A stretch of DNA of 39,540 nt. Source: Hyphomicrobiales bacterium. GTDB lineage: Bacteria > Pseudomonadota > Alphaproteobacteria > Rhizobiales > Beijerinckiaceae. The notes beneath the pieces are model-generated. The model saw only the letters and a list, made by a program, of their open reading frames with translations, had not been told where the DNA came from and ran no database searches. The position numbers were made by a program, and so were the translations under genes. The stretch is taken from positions 1 to 39,540 of the forward strand of contig JAQGKD010000045.1 in NCBI GenBank assembly GCA_028290285.1. Direction: 5' to 3'. Below are positions 17,601 to 25,806 of the stretch, piece after piece (position 1 is the first letter of the stretch; the number at the start of each line of letters is the position of its first letter).

Positions 17601-18184
17601 AGACGGATGGGAGCGGGCATGCCCGGCGCAAAGAGATCTAGAATGCCGCCGCGCACGGCATATTCGCCGGTTTCGCGCACGGTGCTCGACCGCAGGAAGC
17701 CGTTGGTCTCCAGCCACCGGACCAGCGAGTCCATCTCGATGGCATTGCCCGGCGCAGCAGAAAAGCTCTCGGCCGAAATCCATTTCAGCGGCGGCACGCG
17801 CTGGATCAGCGCATTGACGGTGGTCGACAGAATGCGCGGGCGCTCTTCGGACGAATTGGTGCGCGCAAGCCGCGACAGCACGGTCATGCGCCGCGCGGCA
17901 ATAGCGGCGTTGGGCGAGACGCGATCGTAGGGCTGGCAATCCCACGCCGGGAAGTCGAGCAGTTCGAGATCCGGCGCCGCAAAGGCCACGGCTTCCTCGA
18001 AGGCGCGGGCGCGCTGGCCGTCGCGGGCGACATGCACCAGCACGGCCGCGCGGCCATGGGCCTTGGCTGCGAGAAGACGCGCGAAATCCGCGGCCACGAA
18101 GGCATCGAAGCCATCGGGCACGGAGGCGAGGGTCAGGGAATGGCCGCGGGCGATTTCGGCGAGAGCGCGCTTGTAGTCGGTCAC
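14669..18184 (-). CDS. mfd: Transcription-repair coupling factor Mfd
   Basis: DNA translocase that removes RNA polymerase stalled at lesions and recruits UvrA for repair. The 1171 residues match the family length. Order: UvrB-homology modules at the N-terminus, RNA-polymerase-interacting domain (VVHVDHGIGRFVGL near residue 510), then the SF2 motor with Walker A GDVGFGKTEVA near 645, DEEQHFG near 750, SATPIPRT, motif VI QLRGRVGRSKTRAYA near 920, and the C-terminal TRCF domain. GTG at 18184 is the first start after an in-frame stop. It lies 9 bp behind sdhE, suggesting co-transcription, and its 3' end faces the palindromic repeat. Confidence 0.97.
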   Translation of the reverse strand: MTDYKRALAEIARGHSLTLASVPDGFDAFVAADFARLLAAKAHGRAAVLVHVARDGQRARAFEEAVAFAAPDLELLDFPAWDCQPYDRVSPNAAIAARRMTVLSRLARTNSSEERPRILSTTVNALIQRVPPLKWISAESFSAAPGNAIEMDSLVRWLETNGFLRSSTVRETGEYAVRGGILDLFAPGMPAPIRLDFFGDTLESIRAFDAESQRTTGQLRALDLVPMSEVQLTTETMKRFRQAYISQFGAQTRGDMLYEAVSEGRRHAGMEHWLPLFYGSADTLFDYVGDAPIFLDALAEDAAGERLSQIKDYYDARKEQHDSDPARSPYKPLAPDALYLSPTEWSRALETGPTLRFSPFAVPAAANVIDCGGHVGRNFAPERTDENANVFEAAVAHIREAQAKSRRVIVVAWSDGSRERLASVLGEHGMKATEAVSSLAQAMGVTPAKVALAVAGMEQGFEAADLVVISEQDILGDRLVRQRRKTRRPADFLSEVASLSAGDLVVHVDHGIGRFVGLQAIEAAGAPHDCLEIHYAGGDKLFLPVENLELLSRYGSEDTEAQLDRLGTTGWQTRKARMKKRIREMAHELIKIAAARMLREAAKLIPPEGLYEEFCARFPYDETEDQLASIDSVFEDMASGRPMDRLICGDVGFGKTEVALRAAFTAAINGKQVAVVVPTTLLARQHFKTFSTRFAGLPIRVAQMSRMVSAADMREAKKGIAEGSVDILVGTHAVLGKGVSFKDLGLVVVDEEQHFGVGHKERLKTLQAEVHVLTLSATPIPRTLQLALTGVRELSIIATPPVDRLAVRTFITPFDELLVREALLRERYRGGQSFFVCPRIEDIEDVTSFLRQSVPEAKVVVAHGQMAAGELEDKMSAFYDGKYDILVSTAIVESGLDIPTANTMIIWRADMFGLAALYQLRGRVGRSKTRAYALFTVPANKTITPQAEKRLKVLQSLDTLGAGFQLASHDLDIRGAGNLLGDEQSGHIKEVGYELYQQMLEDAVTALKAGIDEPVEEAWSPTITVGTSVMIPEAYVPDLQLRMNLYRRLSTLDTDEEIETFAAEMIDRFGTPPEEVEQLFKLVAIKALCRRAHVEKVEAGPKGAIVTFRDNSFANPQGLVRFITEQGSEAKVRPDMRIVFMRDFETPAERLEGTRQIMRTLVAIAEKKKAA

Positions 18185-18193
18185 TGTCTGATG

Positions 18194-18490
18194 TCAGCCG
18201 AAGATCGGGCCGGAATGGGTGTGGAAGGCCTTCATGCGACGGAAGACCGGCGTATCGAAGCTTTCGGGAGTGTCGGCCTCGCCGGTAACGAACATCAGCA
18301 CGTCGCGGTCGGGCAATTCCATCAGGACTTCGTAATCGTCGAGCTCGGCCTCGCTGAGCTTGGCGATCTCGGAATCCGCGAATTTTCCGTAGATGATGTC
18401 CATTTCTCGCATGCCACGGTGCCAGGACCGGAAGAGGACGCGGCGGCGGCGGGGGTCGAGGCCCGCGCTGGAGATGGAGGATTCGGTCAA
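18194..18490 (-). CDS. sdhE: FAD assembly factor SdhE (succinate dehydrogenase assembly factor 2)
   Basis: A 98-residue flavinylation factor that assists covalent FAD attachment to SdhA. The RGxxE motif is R25-G-M-R-E29 (HRGMREMDIIYGKF), followed by the family pattern LSEAELDDYEVLMELPDRDVL. The best start is TTG at 18490, with GGGAG 6 nt upstream; an earlier TTG at 18505 would contain this Shine-Dalgarno inside the coding region. It is immediately upstream of mfd on the same strand and divergent from recG across 151 bp. The order sdhE-mfd facing recG is common in Hyphomicrobiales. Confidence 0.94.
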   Translation of the reverse strand: MTESSISSAGLDPRRRRVLFRSWHRGMREMDIIYGKFADSEIAKLSEAELDDYEVLMELPDRDVLMFVTGEADTPESFDTPVFRRMKAFHTHSGPIFG

Positions 18491-18641
18491 GGCGAACTCC
18501 CGCAAGTGGAAGAGATCATGGCGACAGCGCCGGGACGTCTTCGTCCAGCGTGCAGCCCGCTATATAGAGCAGCGGGGCGGCCCTGTCAGGAGGTTTGGCG
18601 CAAGCCTTGCCCGACAAGACGCCGCGCCCTAAAGCTTGCCC

Positions 18642-20747
18642 ATGCGACCCGACATTCTCAACCCGCTCTTTGCCTCCGTGGCGACGCTGCCCGGCGTCGG
18701 TCCCAAGACCTCGAAGCTGTTCGACAAGGTGCTGGCGCCCGTCAACGGCGCGGAGGCGCGGATCGCCGACCTCCTGTTCCACCTGCCCCAGAGCGGCATT
18801 GACCGGCGCGCGCGGCCGAAGATCGCGGAGGCCAGCCTCGAAGGCGTGGTCATGCTGGAGGTCACCGTCGTCGACCATCGCCCGCCCACCGGGCGCAACA
18901 GCAAGGCGCCCTACCGCGTGCTGGTCGAGGACGAGACCGGCGATGTGCTGCTCGTGTTCTTCCTCGCCAATCACAATTGGGTCGAGCGCTCCCTGCCCAT
19001 CGGCTCGCGGCGCTGGGTGTCCGGCAAGCTTGAATTGTGGGACGGCCATCTGCAGATGGTCCACCCAGACAAGGTGCTGGATGCCGAAGGCCTCGCAAAA
19101 CTGCCGCCCGTGGAGCCGATCTATGGGCTGACCGAGGGCCTGAACCAGCGCGCCATGCAGAAAGCCGTGGAGGGCGCGCTCGGGCGCGTGCCTCTGCTGC
19201 CGGAATGGATCGAGGGCTCGCTGTTCGCGCAGCGCAGCTGGCCGACTTTTTCGGAGGCGCTGGTCACCCTGCATCGCCCGGAAGGGCCGGAGGCGCTGAA
19301 CCTTCAGCACCCGGCCCGGCTGCGGCTCGCCTATGACGAATTGCTCGCGAGCCAGGTTGCACTCGGGCTCGTGCGGGCGCGGATGCGCAAGCTCGGCGGA
19401 CGCGCGAGTGTGGGCGACGGGCGGATTTCCGGTGCCATCGAAGCCGCCCTGCCCTTTTCGCAGACCTCTGCACAGCGGGAAGCGCTGGTCGAGATTCGCG
19501 CGGATCTGGCGGCGGAAACGCGCATGTTGCGGCTGCTGCAAGGCGATGTGGGCTCGGGCAAGACCCTCGTCGCCCTGCTCGCCATGGCAACCGTGGTGGA
19601 GGCCGGACGGCAGGCGGCCATGATGGCGCCGACCGAGATTCTAGCCCGCCAGCATTATGAGCGCATGTTGCCGCTCGCCGAAAAGGTGGGCCTGCGAATC
19701 GCGCTCATCACGGGGCGCGACAAGGCCGCCGAGCGCAGCCGCACGCTGGCGGGGCTCGAAGCGGGCGAGATCGACATTGCCATCGGCACGCACGCCCTGT
19801 TTCAGGAGAGCGTGGGTTTCCGCGATCTGGCGCTGGCGGTCGTGGATGAGCAGCATCGTTTCGGCGTGCATCAGCGCCTCGCGCTGGGGTCCAAGGGCGA
19901 GGCCGTGGACATTCTCGTCATGACCGCGACGCCCATTCCGCGCACTCTGGTGCTGACCTATTTCGGCGACATGGATGTCTCCATGCTGCGCGAGAAGCCC
20001 GCCGGGCGGCAGCCAATCGACACGCGCGCGCTGCCCATCGAGCGGCTGGACGAAGTCGTGGCGGGCATCGCGCGGGCCATCAAGGCGGGCGCGCGGGTCT
20101 ATTGGGTTTGCCCGCTGGTGGACGAAAACGAGGATCTGGATCTCGCGGCCGCGACCGAACGTCAGGAGGTTCTGGCGCATTTCTTCGGCGACCGCGTCGG
20201 CCTCGTGCATGGGCAGATGAAGGGCCGTGAGAAGGATGCGGCCATGGCCGCCTTCCAGCGCGGCGAGACGGATATTCTGGTGGCCACCACCGTCATCGAA
20301 GTGGGTGTCGATGTGCCCGAGGCGACCGTGATGGTGATCGAACATGCGGAACGTTTCGGACTCGCGCAATTGCACCAGCTGCGCGGGCGCGTGGGCCGTG
20401 GTTCGGGGCGTTCGACCTGCCTGCTGCTGTACAAGTCGCCGCTCGGACAGGTGGCGCAGGCGCGCATCGAGATCATGCGTGAGACGGAAGACGGGTTCCG
20501 CATTGCGGAAGAAGACCTGCGGCTGCGCGGCGAAGGCGAGGTACTCGGCACGCGCCAGTCGGGAACACCTGGCTTCCGGCTCGCCAGCCTCGACGTGCAT
20601 GGCGCCTTGCTGCCGGTGGCGCGCGACGATGCGCGGCTGATCGTGGATGCAGACCCCGAACTGGCGACAGAGCGCGGCAAGGCGGTGCAGCTGCTCCTGT
20701 ATCTATTCGGGCGGGACGAGGCGATCCGGCTGCTCAGGGCGGGCTAG
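18642..20747 (+). CDS. recG: ATP-dependent DNA helicase RecG
   Basis: SF2 branch-migrating helicase that reverses stalled forks and processes Holliday junctions and R-loops. The 701 residues match the family. An N-terminal wedge domain (LPGVGPKTSKLFDKV, then an OB fold with VEDETGDVLLVFF) is followed by Walker A GDVGSGKTLVAL near residue 302, DEQHRFG near 402, MTATPIPRTL, and QLRGRVGRGSGRSTCLLLY near 578. ATG at 18642 is chosen over TTG at 18636. The stop TAG overlaps the stop of the convergent hicB inside the palindrome CTAG. Confidence 0.97.
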   Translation: MRPDILNPLFASVATLPGVGPKTSKLFDKVLAPVNGAEARIADLLFHLPQSGIDRRARPKIAEASLEGVVMLEVTVVDHRPPTGRNSKAPYRVLVEDETGDVLLVFFLANHNWVERSLPIGSRRWVSGKLELWDGHLQMVHPDKVLDAEGLAKLPPVEPIYGLTEGLNQRAMQKAVEGALGRVPLLPEWIEGSLFAQRSWPTFSEALVTLHRPEGPEALNLQHPARLRLAYDELLASQVALGLVRARMRKLGGRASVGDGRISGAIEAALPFSQTSAQREALVEIRADLAAETRMLRLLQGDVGSGKTLVALLAMATVVEAGRQAAMMAPTEILARQHYERMLPLAEKVGLRIALITGRDKAAERSRTLAGLEAGEIDIAIGTHALFQESVGFRDLALAVVDEQHRFGVHQRLALGSKGEAVDILVMTATPIPRTLVLTYFGDMDVSMLREKPAGRQPIDTRALPIERLDEVVAGIARAIKAGARVYWVCPLVDENEDLDLAAATERQEVLAHFFGDRVGLVHGQMKGREKDAAMAAFQRGETDILVATTVIEVGVDVPEATVMVIEHAERFGLAQLHQLRGRVGRGSGRSTCLLLYKSPLGQVAQARIEIMRETEDGFRIAEEDLRLRGEGEVLGTRQSGTPGFRLASLDVHGALLPVARDDARLIVDADPELATERGKAVQLLLYLFGRDEAIRLLRAG

Positions 20748-21076
20748 CGTACGGCCGCGCGCTCCAGCGTCGTCGCAACCCATTTATTCAGGCTGACACC
20801 GGCCTGCTTCGCCGCCACTACAAAGGCACGATGCAAAGGCGGATCCACGCGCACCACGAACTGACCGGAGTAGGGTTTTTCCGGCTCTTCACCACGTTCT
20901 GCGCAGAAGGCCAGATAATCGTCGACTGACTCGGCGAAAGCTTTTTTCAGTTCATCGACGGACTGGCCCTGAAACGTAATCACGTCGCGCAGGTTCATCA
21001 CCTCGCCATGAAACAGCTCGGCGTCCTCATCATATTCCACGAGTGCCTGATAGGCCTTGTAGGTCATGGTGTTCAT
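20744..21076 (-). CDS. hicB: HicB-family antitoxin
   Basis: A 110-residue antitoxin. The N-terminal degraded RNase H-like HicB domain has YKAYQALVEYDEDAELFHGEV, FQGQSVDELKKAFAESVDDYLAFC, and a C-terminal ribbon-helix-helix segment VRVDPPLHRAFVVAAKQAG and SLNKWV would bind the operator DNA. The start at 21076 is preceded by AGGAGGTGA. Its ATG overlaps the hicA stop in ATGA, so the pair is translationally coupled. A longer open frame to 21262 runs antisense-in-frame-shifted through hicA and is not real. HicB neutralises HicA and represses the pair. Confidence 0.92.
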   Translation of the reverse strand: MNTMTYKAYQALVEYDEDAELFHGEVMNLRDVITFQGQSVDELKKAFAESVDDYLAFCAERGEEPEKPYSGQFVVRVDPPLHRAFVVAAKQAGVSLNKWVATTLERAAVR

Positions 21077-21333
21077 CGTCTCACCTCCGCTCCGGTAAGG
21101 AAGCGCCGCACCGCTTTGACCGCGCCCTTGTCGGTTTCCTTGTGGGGATGCGGGCGGTGGAACACCGCACGCACACCGTTCAAGGCTACGCGAACACGTG
21201 AGCCGTTTCCTTCGCTGATCTCGGCTCCCAAGGCCACAAACAGAGCCTCGATATCGCGCCAAGGTATGTTGGCGCGAAGCGGATCGTCGAAAACAGCATC
21301 AAGCGTGCCGGGGTGCTTCCCACTCAAAGTCAT
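21073..21333 (-). CDS. hicA: HicA-family mRNA interferase toxin
   Basis: An 86-residue toxin with the double-stranded RNA-binding-like fold. HicA-type blocks are visible: NIPWRDIEALFVALGAEI, then GSRVRVALNGVRAVFHRPHP, where the conserved catalytic histidine lies, and the tail KGAVKAVRRFL. It cleaves mRNA during translation when free of HicB. ATG at 21333 is annotated; TTG at 21345 is an alternative, and no Shine-Dalgarno is clear for either. The pair lies between recG and the DUF502 gene, a place where most relatives I know carry no toxin-antitoxin genes, so it was probably acquired. Confidence 0.9.
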   Translation of the reverse strand: MTLSGKHPGTLDAVFDDPLRANIPWRDIEALFVALGAEISEGNGSRVRVALNGVRAVFHRPHPHKETDKGAVKAVRRFLTGAEVRR

Positions 21334-21361
21334 ATATAGTATCAATTTTCAGTATCAACAA
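21333..21361 (-). promoter_or_regulatory. hicAB promoter with tandem operator-like repeats
   Basis: On the minus strand TTGTTG (21361-21356) and TATATA (21338-21333) are 17 bp apart, a good sigma-70 pair. Two direct copies of TTGATACT lie within it (21358-21351 and 21345-21338), 13 bp apart, in one of the most AT-rich stretches of the window. They suit autorepression by the HicB ribbon-helix-helix domain. The -10 touches the annotated hicA ATG, so either the message is nearly leaderless or the true start is internal. Confidence 0.5.
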
Positions 21362-21384
21362 GGCCATTTCAAAAAGCTCACCCC

Positions 21385-22119
21385 TCAGGCCACCCTGCCC
21401 ACTTCCAGCGCCTTCTGCTTGCGCGCGCTTTCCGCGAGCATGCCGAGCGCCGTCTGCGTTTCCGGCTGGATCAGGCCTGCCGACATGATGAGCTTGGCGG
21501 CGTCGTCCGGGCTCATGGCGATTTCGATCACGTCTGCCACAGGGAGGAAGAAATAGAAGCCGGTCGTCGGGTTCGGCGTACAGGGCAGGAAGACTGAGAC
21601 GTGCTCTTCTCCACCCGGCAGGGCGTTCGCAACGGACCCAGCGGGCGGGGCGGAGATGAAGACGATCGTCCACATGCCCTTGCCCGGAAACTCCACCAGA
21701 CCCACGCGGCGGAAGGACGTGCCCGATTGCGAGAAGATGGTCTCGAAAATCTGCTTTACGCTCTTGTAGAGGCCGCGCACGACAGGCATGCGGTCGAGGA
21801 TCGTCTCGCCGAGCTTGATGAGGGTGCGTCCGGCCAGATTGGCCGCCAGGAAACCGAGCAGCGTAAGGCCCACGAAGGCCAGGATGACGCCGATGCCAGG
21901 CACGCGGATCGGCAGATAGGTATCGGGCCAGAGCGTCGGCGGGACGAGCGGCTTCACCCAGTTGTCGATGGTGTCGACGAACCACCAGACGAGGGAGCCG
22001 GTGACCGCCAACGGCCCCGCGATCACGAGGCCGGTCAGGAACCAGGCCCTGATGCGGGCTCCGATGCCCGTTTTGTGCACCACACCACCATCCAGAGTGG
22101 GCTCATTAACTTGGTTCAT
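21385..22119 (-). CDS. DUF502 family membrane protein
   Basis: A 244-residue inner-membrane protein of DUF502. Two hydrophobic segments are visible, about residues 26-48 (AWFLTGLVIAGPLAVTGSLV) and 74-98 (GIGVILAFVGLTLLGFLAANL). The family core follows: RMPVVRGLYKSVKQIFETIF, FRRVGLVEFPGKGMW, VFLPCTPNPTTGFYFFLP and DDAAKLIMSAG. The molecular function is unknown. The gene stands between recG and glmS in many Hyphomicrobiales; here hicAB intervenes 51 bp downstream. The ATG at 22119 is preceded by GGAACAGAC. Confidence 0.92.
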   Translation of the reverse strand: MNQVNEPTLDGGVVHKTGIGARIRAWFLTGLVIAGPLAVTGSLVWWFVDTIDNWVKPLVPPTLWPDTYLPIRVPGIGVILAFVGLTLLGFLAANLAGRTLIKLGETILDRMPVVRGLYKSVKQIFETIFSQSGTSFRRVGLVEFPGKGMWTIVFISAPPAGSVANALPGGEEHVSVFLPCTPNPTTGFYFFLPVADVIEIAMSPDDAAKLIMSAGLIQPETQTALGMLAESARKQKALEVGRVA

Positions 22120-22215
22120 GTCTGTTCCATCAGGGCGGGACGCCCATGTTCGTCATGAAAGTGGCGCGTGAGTTCGCCTTTACAAGCTTGCAAGGATTGT
22201 TCCGGGCTCACGCAG

Positions 22216-22291
22216 CGTCATCGCGAGGAGCGAAGCGACGCGGCAATCCGGAAGTCGCAGGAACGCATCGCATTGCTCCGCTCGCCTCCGC
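22216..22291. repeat. Intergenic repeat of the GAGGAGCGAAGCGACGCGGCAATCC type
   Basis: The sequence GTCATCGCGAGGAGCGAAG continues to CGGCAATCC by 22250. An imperfect inverted copy (GCATTGCTCCGCTCGCC) ends near 22291, so the unit is a loose palindrome. Near-identical repeats are scattered in intergenic DNA of many bacteria and produce spurious proteins containing HREERSDAAI, as they would here. It fills the gap between glmS and the DUF502 gene and may act as a glmS 3' hairpin. Confidence 0.75.
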
Positions 22292-22305
22292 AGCCCTTCG
22301 CCACT

Positions 22306-24132
22306 CTATTCGACCGTGACGCTTTTGGCGAGGTTGCGCGGCTGGTCGACGTCTTTCCCCATCACGACCGCCGTGTGATAGGCGAGCATCTGAACCGGCA
22401 CGGCATAGGCTATGGCCGCGAAATCGGGCGCCATGTCGGGCATGGCAATGGCGGCGAAGAACTCGACCGAGGCTTCGTGTTCCGCCCGCGCGTCCCCGAT
22501 GAGGATGATGCGCCCGCCGCGTGCCGCGACCTCCTGCACATTGGAGACGGTCTTCTCGAACACGCCGTCGTAGGGCGCGATGACGATGACGGGGATATTC
22601 TCGTCGATCAACGCGATGGGGCCGTGCTTCAGCTCGCCCGCTGCATAGCCTTCGGCGTGAATGTAGGAGATTTCCTTGAGCTTCAGCGCACCTTCGAGCG
22701 CCAGCGGGTAGCTGGTGCCACGCCCGAGGTAGAGCACGTCGGTTGCCTTCGCCAGATCGCGGGCCAGCAGTTCAATCTGCGGCTCAAGCTTGAAAGCTTC
22801 TGCCATCAGGCCGGGCGTTGCGATGAGTTCGGCCACGAGGCGGTTCTCGGTCTCTGCATCGACTGCGCCGCGTGCACGGCCGAAACCGACGGCGAGGCAG
22901 GCCAGAACGGACAATTGGCAGGTGAAAGCCTTGGTCGAGGCGACGCCGATCTCCGGGCCGGCCAATGTGGCCGCGACGACATCGCTTTCGCGCGCGATGG
23001 TCGAGGAGGTCACATTTACTACGGACAGGATGTGCTGGCCGTTGGACTTGGCATAACGCAAGGAGGCCAGGGTATCCGCTGTCTCGCCCGATTGCGAAAC
23101 GACGATCATCAGGCCGCCCGGCTCCATCGGCGCTTCGCGATAGCGAAACTCGCTGGCGACGTCGATCTCGACGGGCACGCGCGCGTAGCGCTCGAACCAG
23201 TATTTTGCGATAAGGCCCGCATAATAGGCTGTCCCGCAGGCAGAAATGGTGATGCGCGTGAGTTTCGAGGCATCGAACGGCAGGTCGAAGGGAAGCCGTA
23301 CAGCCCCTGCCGACATGTCGAGATAATGCGCCAGCGTGCGACCGACGACCTCGGGCTGCTCATGGATTTCCTTGGCCATGAAGTGGCGATGGTTGCCCTT
23401 GTCGACGAGAAAGGCGGAGGCCTGCGTCTTCTGCTTCGGACGATGCACAGGCAGGCCCGTGGCGTCGCGGAAGTCCGCGCCCTCGCGCGTCAGCACGACC
23501 CAATCGCCGTCGTCGAGATAGGTGATGGTGTCCGTAAAGGGGGCTAGCGCCAGCGCGTCGGAGCCCAGATACATCTCACCGTCGCCCCAGCCGATGGCGA
23601 GGGGGGCGCCCTGGCGCGCGCCGATCAGCAGATCGGGTTCGCCGTCGAAGATGAAGGCCAGCGCGAAAGCGCCGCGCAACTGCGGAAGAGCGGCCGCCAC
23701 GGCGTCGCGCGGGGCCTTGCCCTTATCCATCTCGTCGGTGACGAGATGCGCCACGACCTCCGTGTCGGTCTCGGTCTTGAAAACATGGCCGCGCGCGGTG
23801 AGCTCTTCGCGCAACTCGCGGAAATTCTCGATGATGCCGTTGTGCACGACAGCCAGACGCGACGTCGCATGGGGATGGGCATTGTTTTCGGTCGGGCGGC
23901 CATGGGTTGCCCAGCGCGTGTGGCCGATCCCCACCGTGCCGAAGAGCGGCTCTTCCTGCAGGCGGGCCTGCAGATTCCTCAGCTTGCCCTCGGCGCGGCG
24001 GCGCACGAGACGGCCGTCCTCGAGTGTTGCGACCCCAGCCGAATCATAGCCGCGATATTCCAGCCGCCGCAGCGATTCGACGATCTGTCCTGCCACGGGG
24101 ACCGAGGCCACGATTCCGACGATTCCACACAT
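22306..24132 (-). CDS. glmS: Glutamine--fructose-6-phosphate aminotransferase (isomerizing)
   Basis: Makes glucosamine-6-phosphate from fructose-6-phosphate and glutamine, the first step to UDP-GlcNAc for peptidoglycan and lipid A. The 608 residues hold an N-terminal glutaminase domain with catalytic Cys2 (MCGIVGIVA), YRGYDSAGVA, and GHTRWATHGRP, followed by two SIS sugar-isomerase domains with SACGTAYYAG, SQSGETADTLASLR, STKAFTCQL, and LGRGTSYPLALEGALKLKE, ending PRNLAKSVTVE. There is no glmS ribozyme-like leader and none is expected in this phylum. It lies 99 bp downstream of glmU on the same strand. Confidence 0.98.
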   Translation of the reverse strand: MCGIVGIVASVPVAGQIVESLRRLEYRGYDSAGVATLEDGRLVRRRAEGKLRNLQARLQEEPLFGTVGIGHTRWATHGRPTENNAHPHATSRLAVVHNGIIENFRELREELTARGHVFKTETDTEVVAHLVTDEMDKGKAPRDAVAAALPQLRGAFALAFIFDGEPDLLIGARQGAPLAIGWGDGEMYLGSDALALAPFTDTITYLDDGDWVVLTREGADFRDATGLPVHRPKQKTQASAFLVDKGNHRHFMAKEIHEQPEVVGRTLAHYLDMSAGAVRLPFDLPFDASKLTRITISACGTAYYAGLIAKYWFERYARVPVEIDVASEFRYREAPMEPGGLMIVVSQSGETADTLASLRYAKSNGQHILSVVNVTSSTIARESDVVAATLAGPEIGVASTKAFTCQLSVLACLAVGFGRARGAVDAETENRLVAELIATPGLMAEAFKLEPQIELLARDLAKATDVLYLGRGTSYPLALEGALKLKEISYIHAEGYAAGELKHGPIALIDENIPVIVIAPYDGVFEKTVSNVQEVAARGGRIILIGDARAEHEASVEFFAAIAMPDMAPDFAAIAYAVPVQMLAYHTAVVMGKDVDQPRNLAKSVTVE

Positions 24133-24231
24133 GGTTCCAGCGTCTCCTTGATCGACCGCCCAGTGCTAGAGCGCGCAGCAGGCCGAGTTCAATACACTTT
24201 AAGTGACAGTTTTCGACGGCGGATCCGACCC

Positions 24232-25599
24232 TCAGCGCTTTTTCGGGCGCCCGGCGTGGGCGGCCCGGAAGTGGTGAGCCCAGCCGGCTTTCTCGACTTG
24301 ATGCCCGCGCCCCAGTGCGAGTGCATCGGGTGAGACGTCCTTCGTCACGACGGAACCCGAGCCGACGAAGGCCCCCTCCCCGATCTTCACGGGCGCCACC
24401 AGCGAGGAATTCGAGCCAATGAAGGCACCGGCGCCAATCTCGGTGCGGAATTTGTCGAAGCCGTCGTAATTGCAGGTGATGGTCCCGGCGCCGATGTTGA
24501 CCCCTGCGCCGATGGAGGCGTCGCCGACATAGCTGAGATGGCTGATCTTTGCACCTGCACCAACGTCGGATGCCTTGATCTCCACGAAATTGCCGACCTT
24601 GGCGCCCACGCCTAGATTTGCACCCGGGCGCAAGCGGGCATAGGGCCCCACCGTCGCGCCTTCTCCTACCGTCGCGCCTTCCAGATGAGAAAACGCGTGG
24701 ACGACCGCGCCGTCCTCGACCACGCAGCCGAGGCCGAACACGACGTGGGGCTCCACCAGCACATCCCGGCCGAGACGCGTGTCGTGTGAGAAAAACACGG
24801 TGTCGGGCGCGATCAGGGTCGCGCCGTCCCGCATTGCGGCAAGGCGCATCCGTTGCTGGAAGATCGACTCGGCCGTCGCGAGCTGGATGCGATCGTTGAC
24901 GCCGAGCACCTCTTCGCTCGAGGCGAGCACGACATGAGCCCTGTGCCCCGCGCGCCGGGCCTGCGCAACCGCGTCGGTCAGGTAGAACTCCTTCTGAACA
25001 TTGGCATTGCCAATGCCCTCAAGCAGCGACAGCGCGCTTGAGCCGGCCAGCGCCATGAGGCCGGCATTGCAGAGACGAACGGCGCGCTCGTCCTCGCTGG
25101 CATCCTTGTGTTCGCGGATATCCGTGAGTTCGCCGCCGACCATCAGGAGCCGGCCATAACCGGCCGGATCTGGCGGTTCGAAGCCCAAGGCAGCAAGCGC
25201 CGCGCCCTGCGCCAGCGCGGTGCGCAGGCTACCGAAAGTTTCGGGCGTGACGAGGGGCGTGTCGGCAAACAGCACGAGCACGTCGTCATAGCCGCGCGCG
25301 ATCGCGTCACGGGCAGCGAGCACCGCATGGGCCGTGCCGAGGCGCTCGGTCTGGACGAAGATCGCGGCATCGGGGGCGGCGCGACGGGCCTCATCCGCCA
25401 CGTCCTGCCGGCCCGGTCCGATCACGACAGCGACGGCATCCGCGCCGGCCGCGCGAACGCTCGCGAGCACATGGGCGAGCATCGAACGTCCGCCGACCTC
25501 GTGCAGGACTTTTGGGCGGGCTGATTTCATCCGCGTGCCCTCGCCCGCCGCCAGGACGACGGCGAGACAACGGCGCGAGGATTGTTCGTTCAGGCTCAT
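24232..25599 (-). CDS. glmU: Bifunctional UDP-GlcNAc pyrophosphorylase / glucosamine-1-phosphate acetyltransferase
   Basis: Acetylates GlcN-1-P and then transfers UMP to form UDP-GlcNAc. From ATG 25599 it is 455 residues, the family norm. The pyrophosphorylase domain has [11 protein letters not shown] at 16-26, [18 protein letters not shown] and FADTPLV. The C-terminal left-handed beta-helix has repeated hexapeptides and the acetyltransferase blocks [20 protein letters not shown] and [13 protein letters not shown]. Start: GGAG lies 9 nt before ATG 25599; ATGs at 25626 and 25641 would add an unsupported tail. With glmS it forms a hexosamine gene pair. Confidence 0.97.
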   Translation of the reverse strand: MSLNEQSSRRCLAVVLAAGEGTRMKSARPKVLHEVGGRSMLAHVLASVRAAGADAVAVVIGPGRQDVADEARRAAPDAAIFVQTERLGTAHAVLAARDAIARGYDDVLVLFADTPLVTPETFGSLRTALAQGAALAALGFEPPDPAGYGRLLMVGGELTDIREHKDASEDERAVRLCNAGLMALAGSSALSLLEGIGNANVQKEFYLTDAVAQARRAGHRAHVVLASSEEVLGVNDRIQLATAESIFQQRMRLAAMRDGATLIAPDTVFFSHDTRLGRDVLVEPHVVFGLGCVVEDGAVVHAFSHLEGATVGEGATVGPYARLRPGANLGVGAKVGNFVEIKASDVGAGAKISHLSYVGDASIGAGVNIGAGTITCNYDGFDKFRTEIGAGAFIGSNSSLVAPVKIGEGAFVGSGSVVTKDVSPDALALGRGHQVEKAGWAHHFRAAHAGRPKKR

Positions 25600-25704
25600 T
25601 CGTGAGCGCTCCAGGCTTTGGGTCATCGAAGGATTGGACATTCTAGCTCAGACTCGGCCATGGCCCATCATCGGGAGACAAAAGATCATAAATCCGGAAC
25701 GTAA

Positions 25705-25742
25705 AGCCGCAAAAAGCGGCTCGCGAAACGGCGATTTCCGTT
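25705..25742 (+). promoter_or_regulatory. Two adjacent hairpins upstream of opgG
   Basis: AGCCGC-AAAAA-GCGGCT (25705-25721) is followed closely by AACGG-CGATTT-CCGTT (25727-25742), then an AT-rich TATAGATAAT that could be a -10 region. They lie in the divergent gap between glmU and opgG. Whether they act in DNA, as a protein site, or in RNA is unknown. Confidence 0.3.
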
Positions 25743-25806
25743 ATAGATAATCGAGTGTGCGTCCGGGCGTGGACGTACCCCGTGCATCGGAGCCGAAATT
25801 CCCAAT

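Noticed and set aside
22168..23547. Plus-strand frame beginning with a HREERSDAAI-like peptide
   Set aside because: It starts in an intergenic repeat and runs antisense through glmS.
24133..24231. glmS ribozyme or riboswitch before glmS
   Set aside because: The 99-bp gap shows no such fold, and the ribozyme is known from Gram-positive bacteria; only a short CACTTTAAGTG palindrome is seen.
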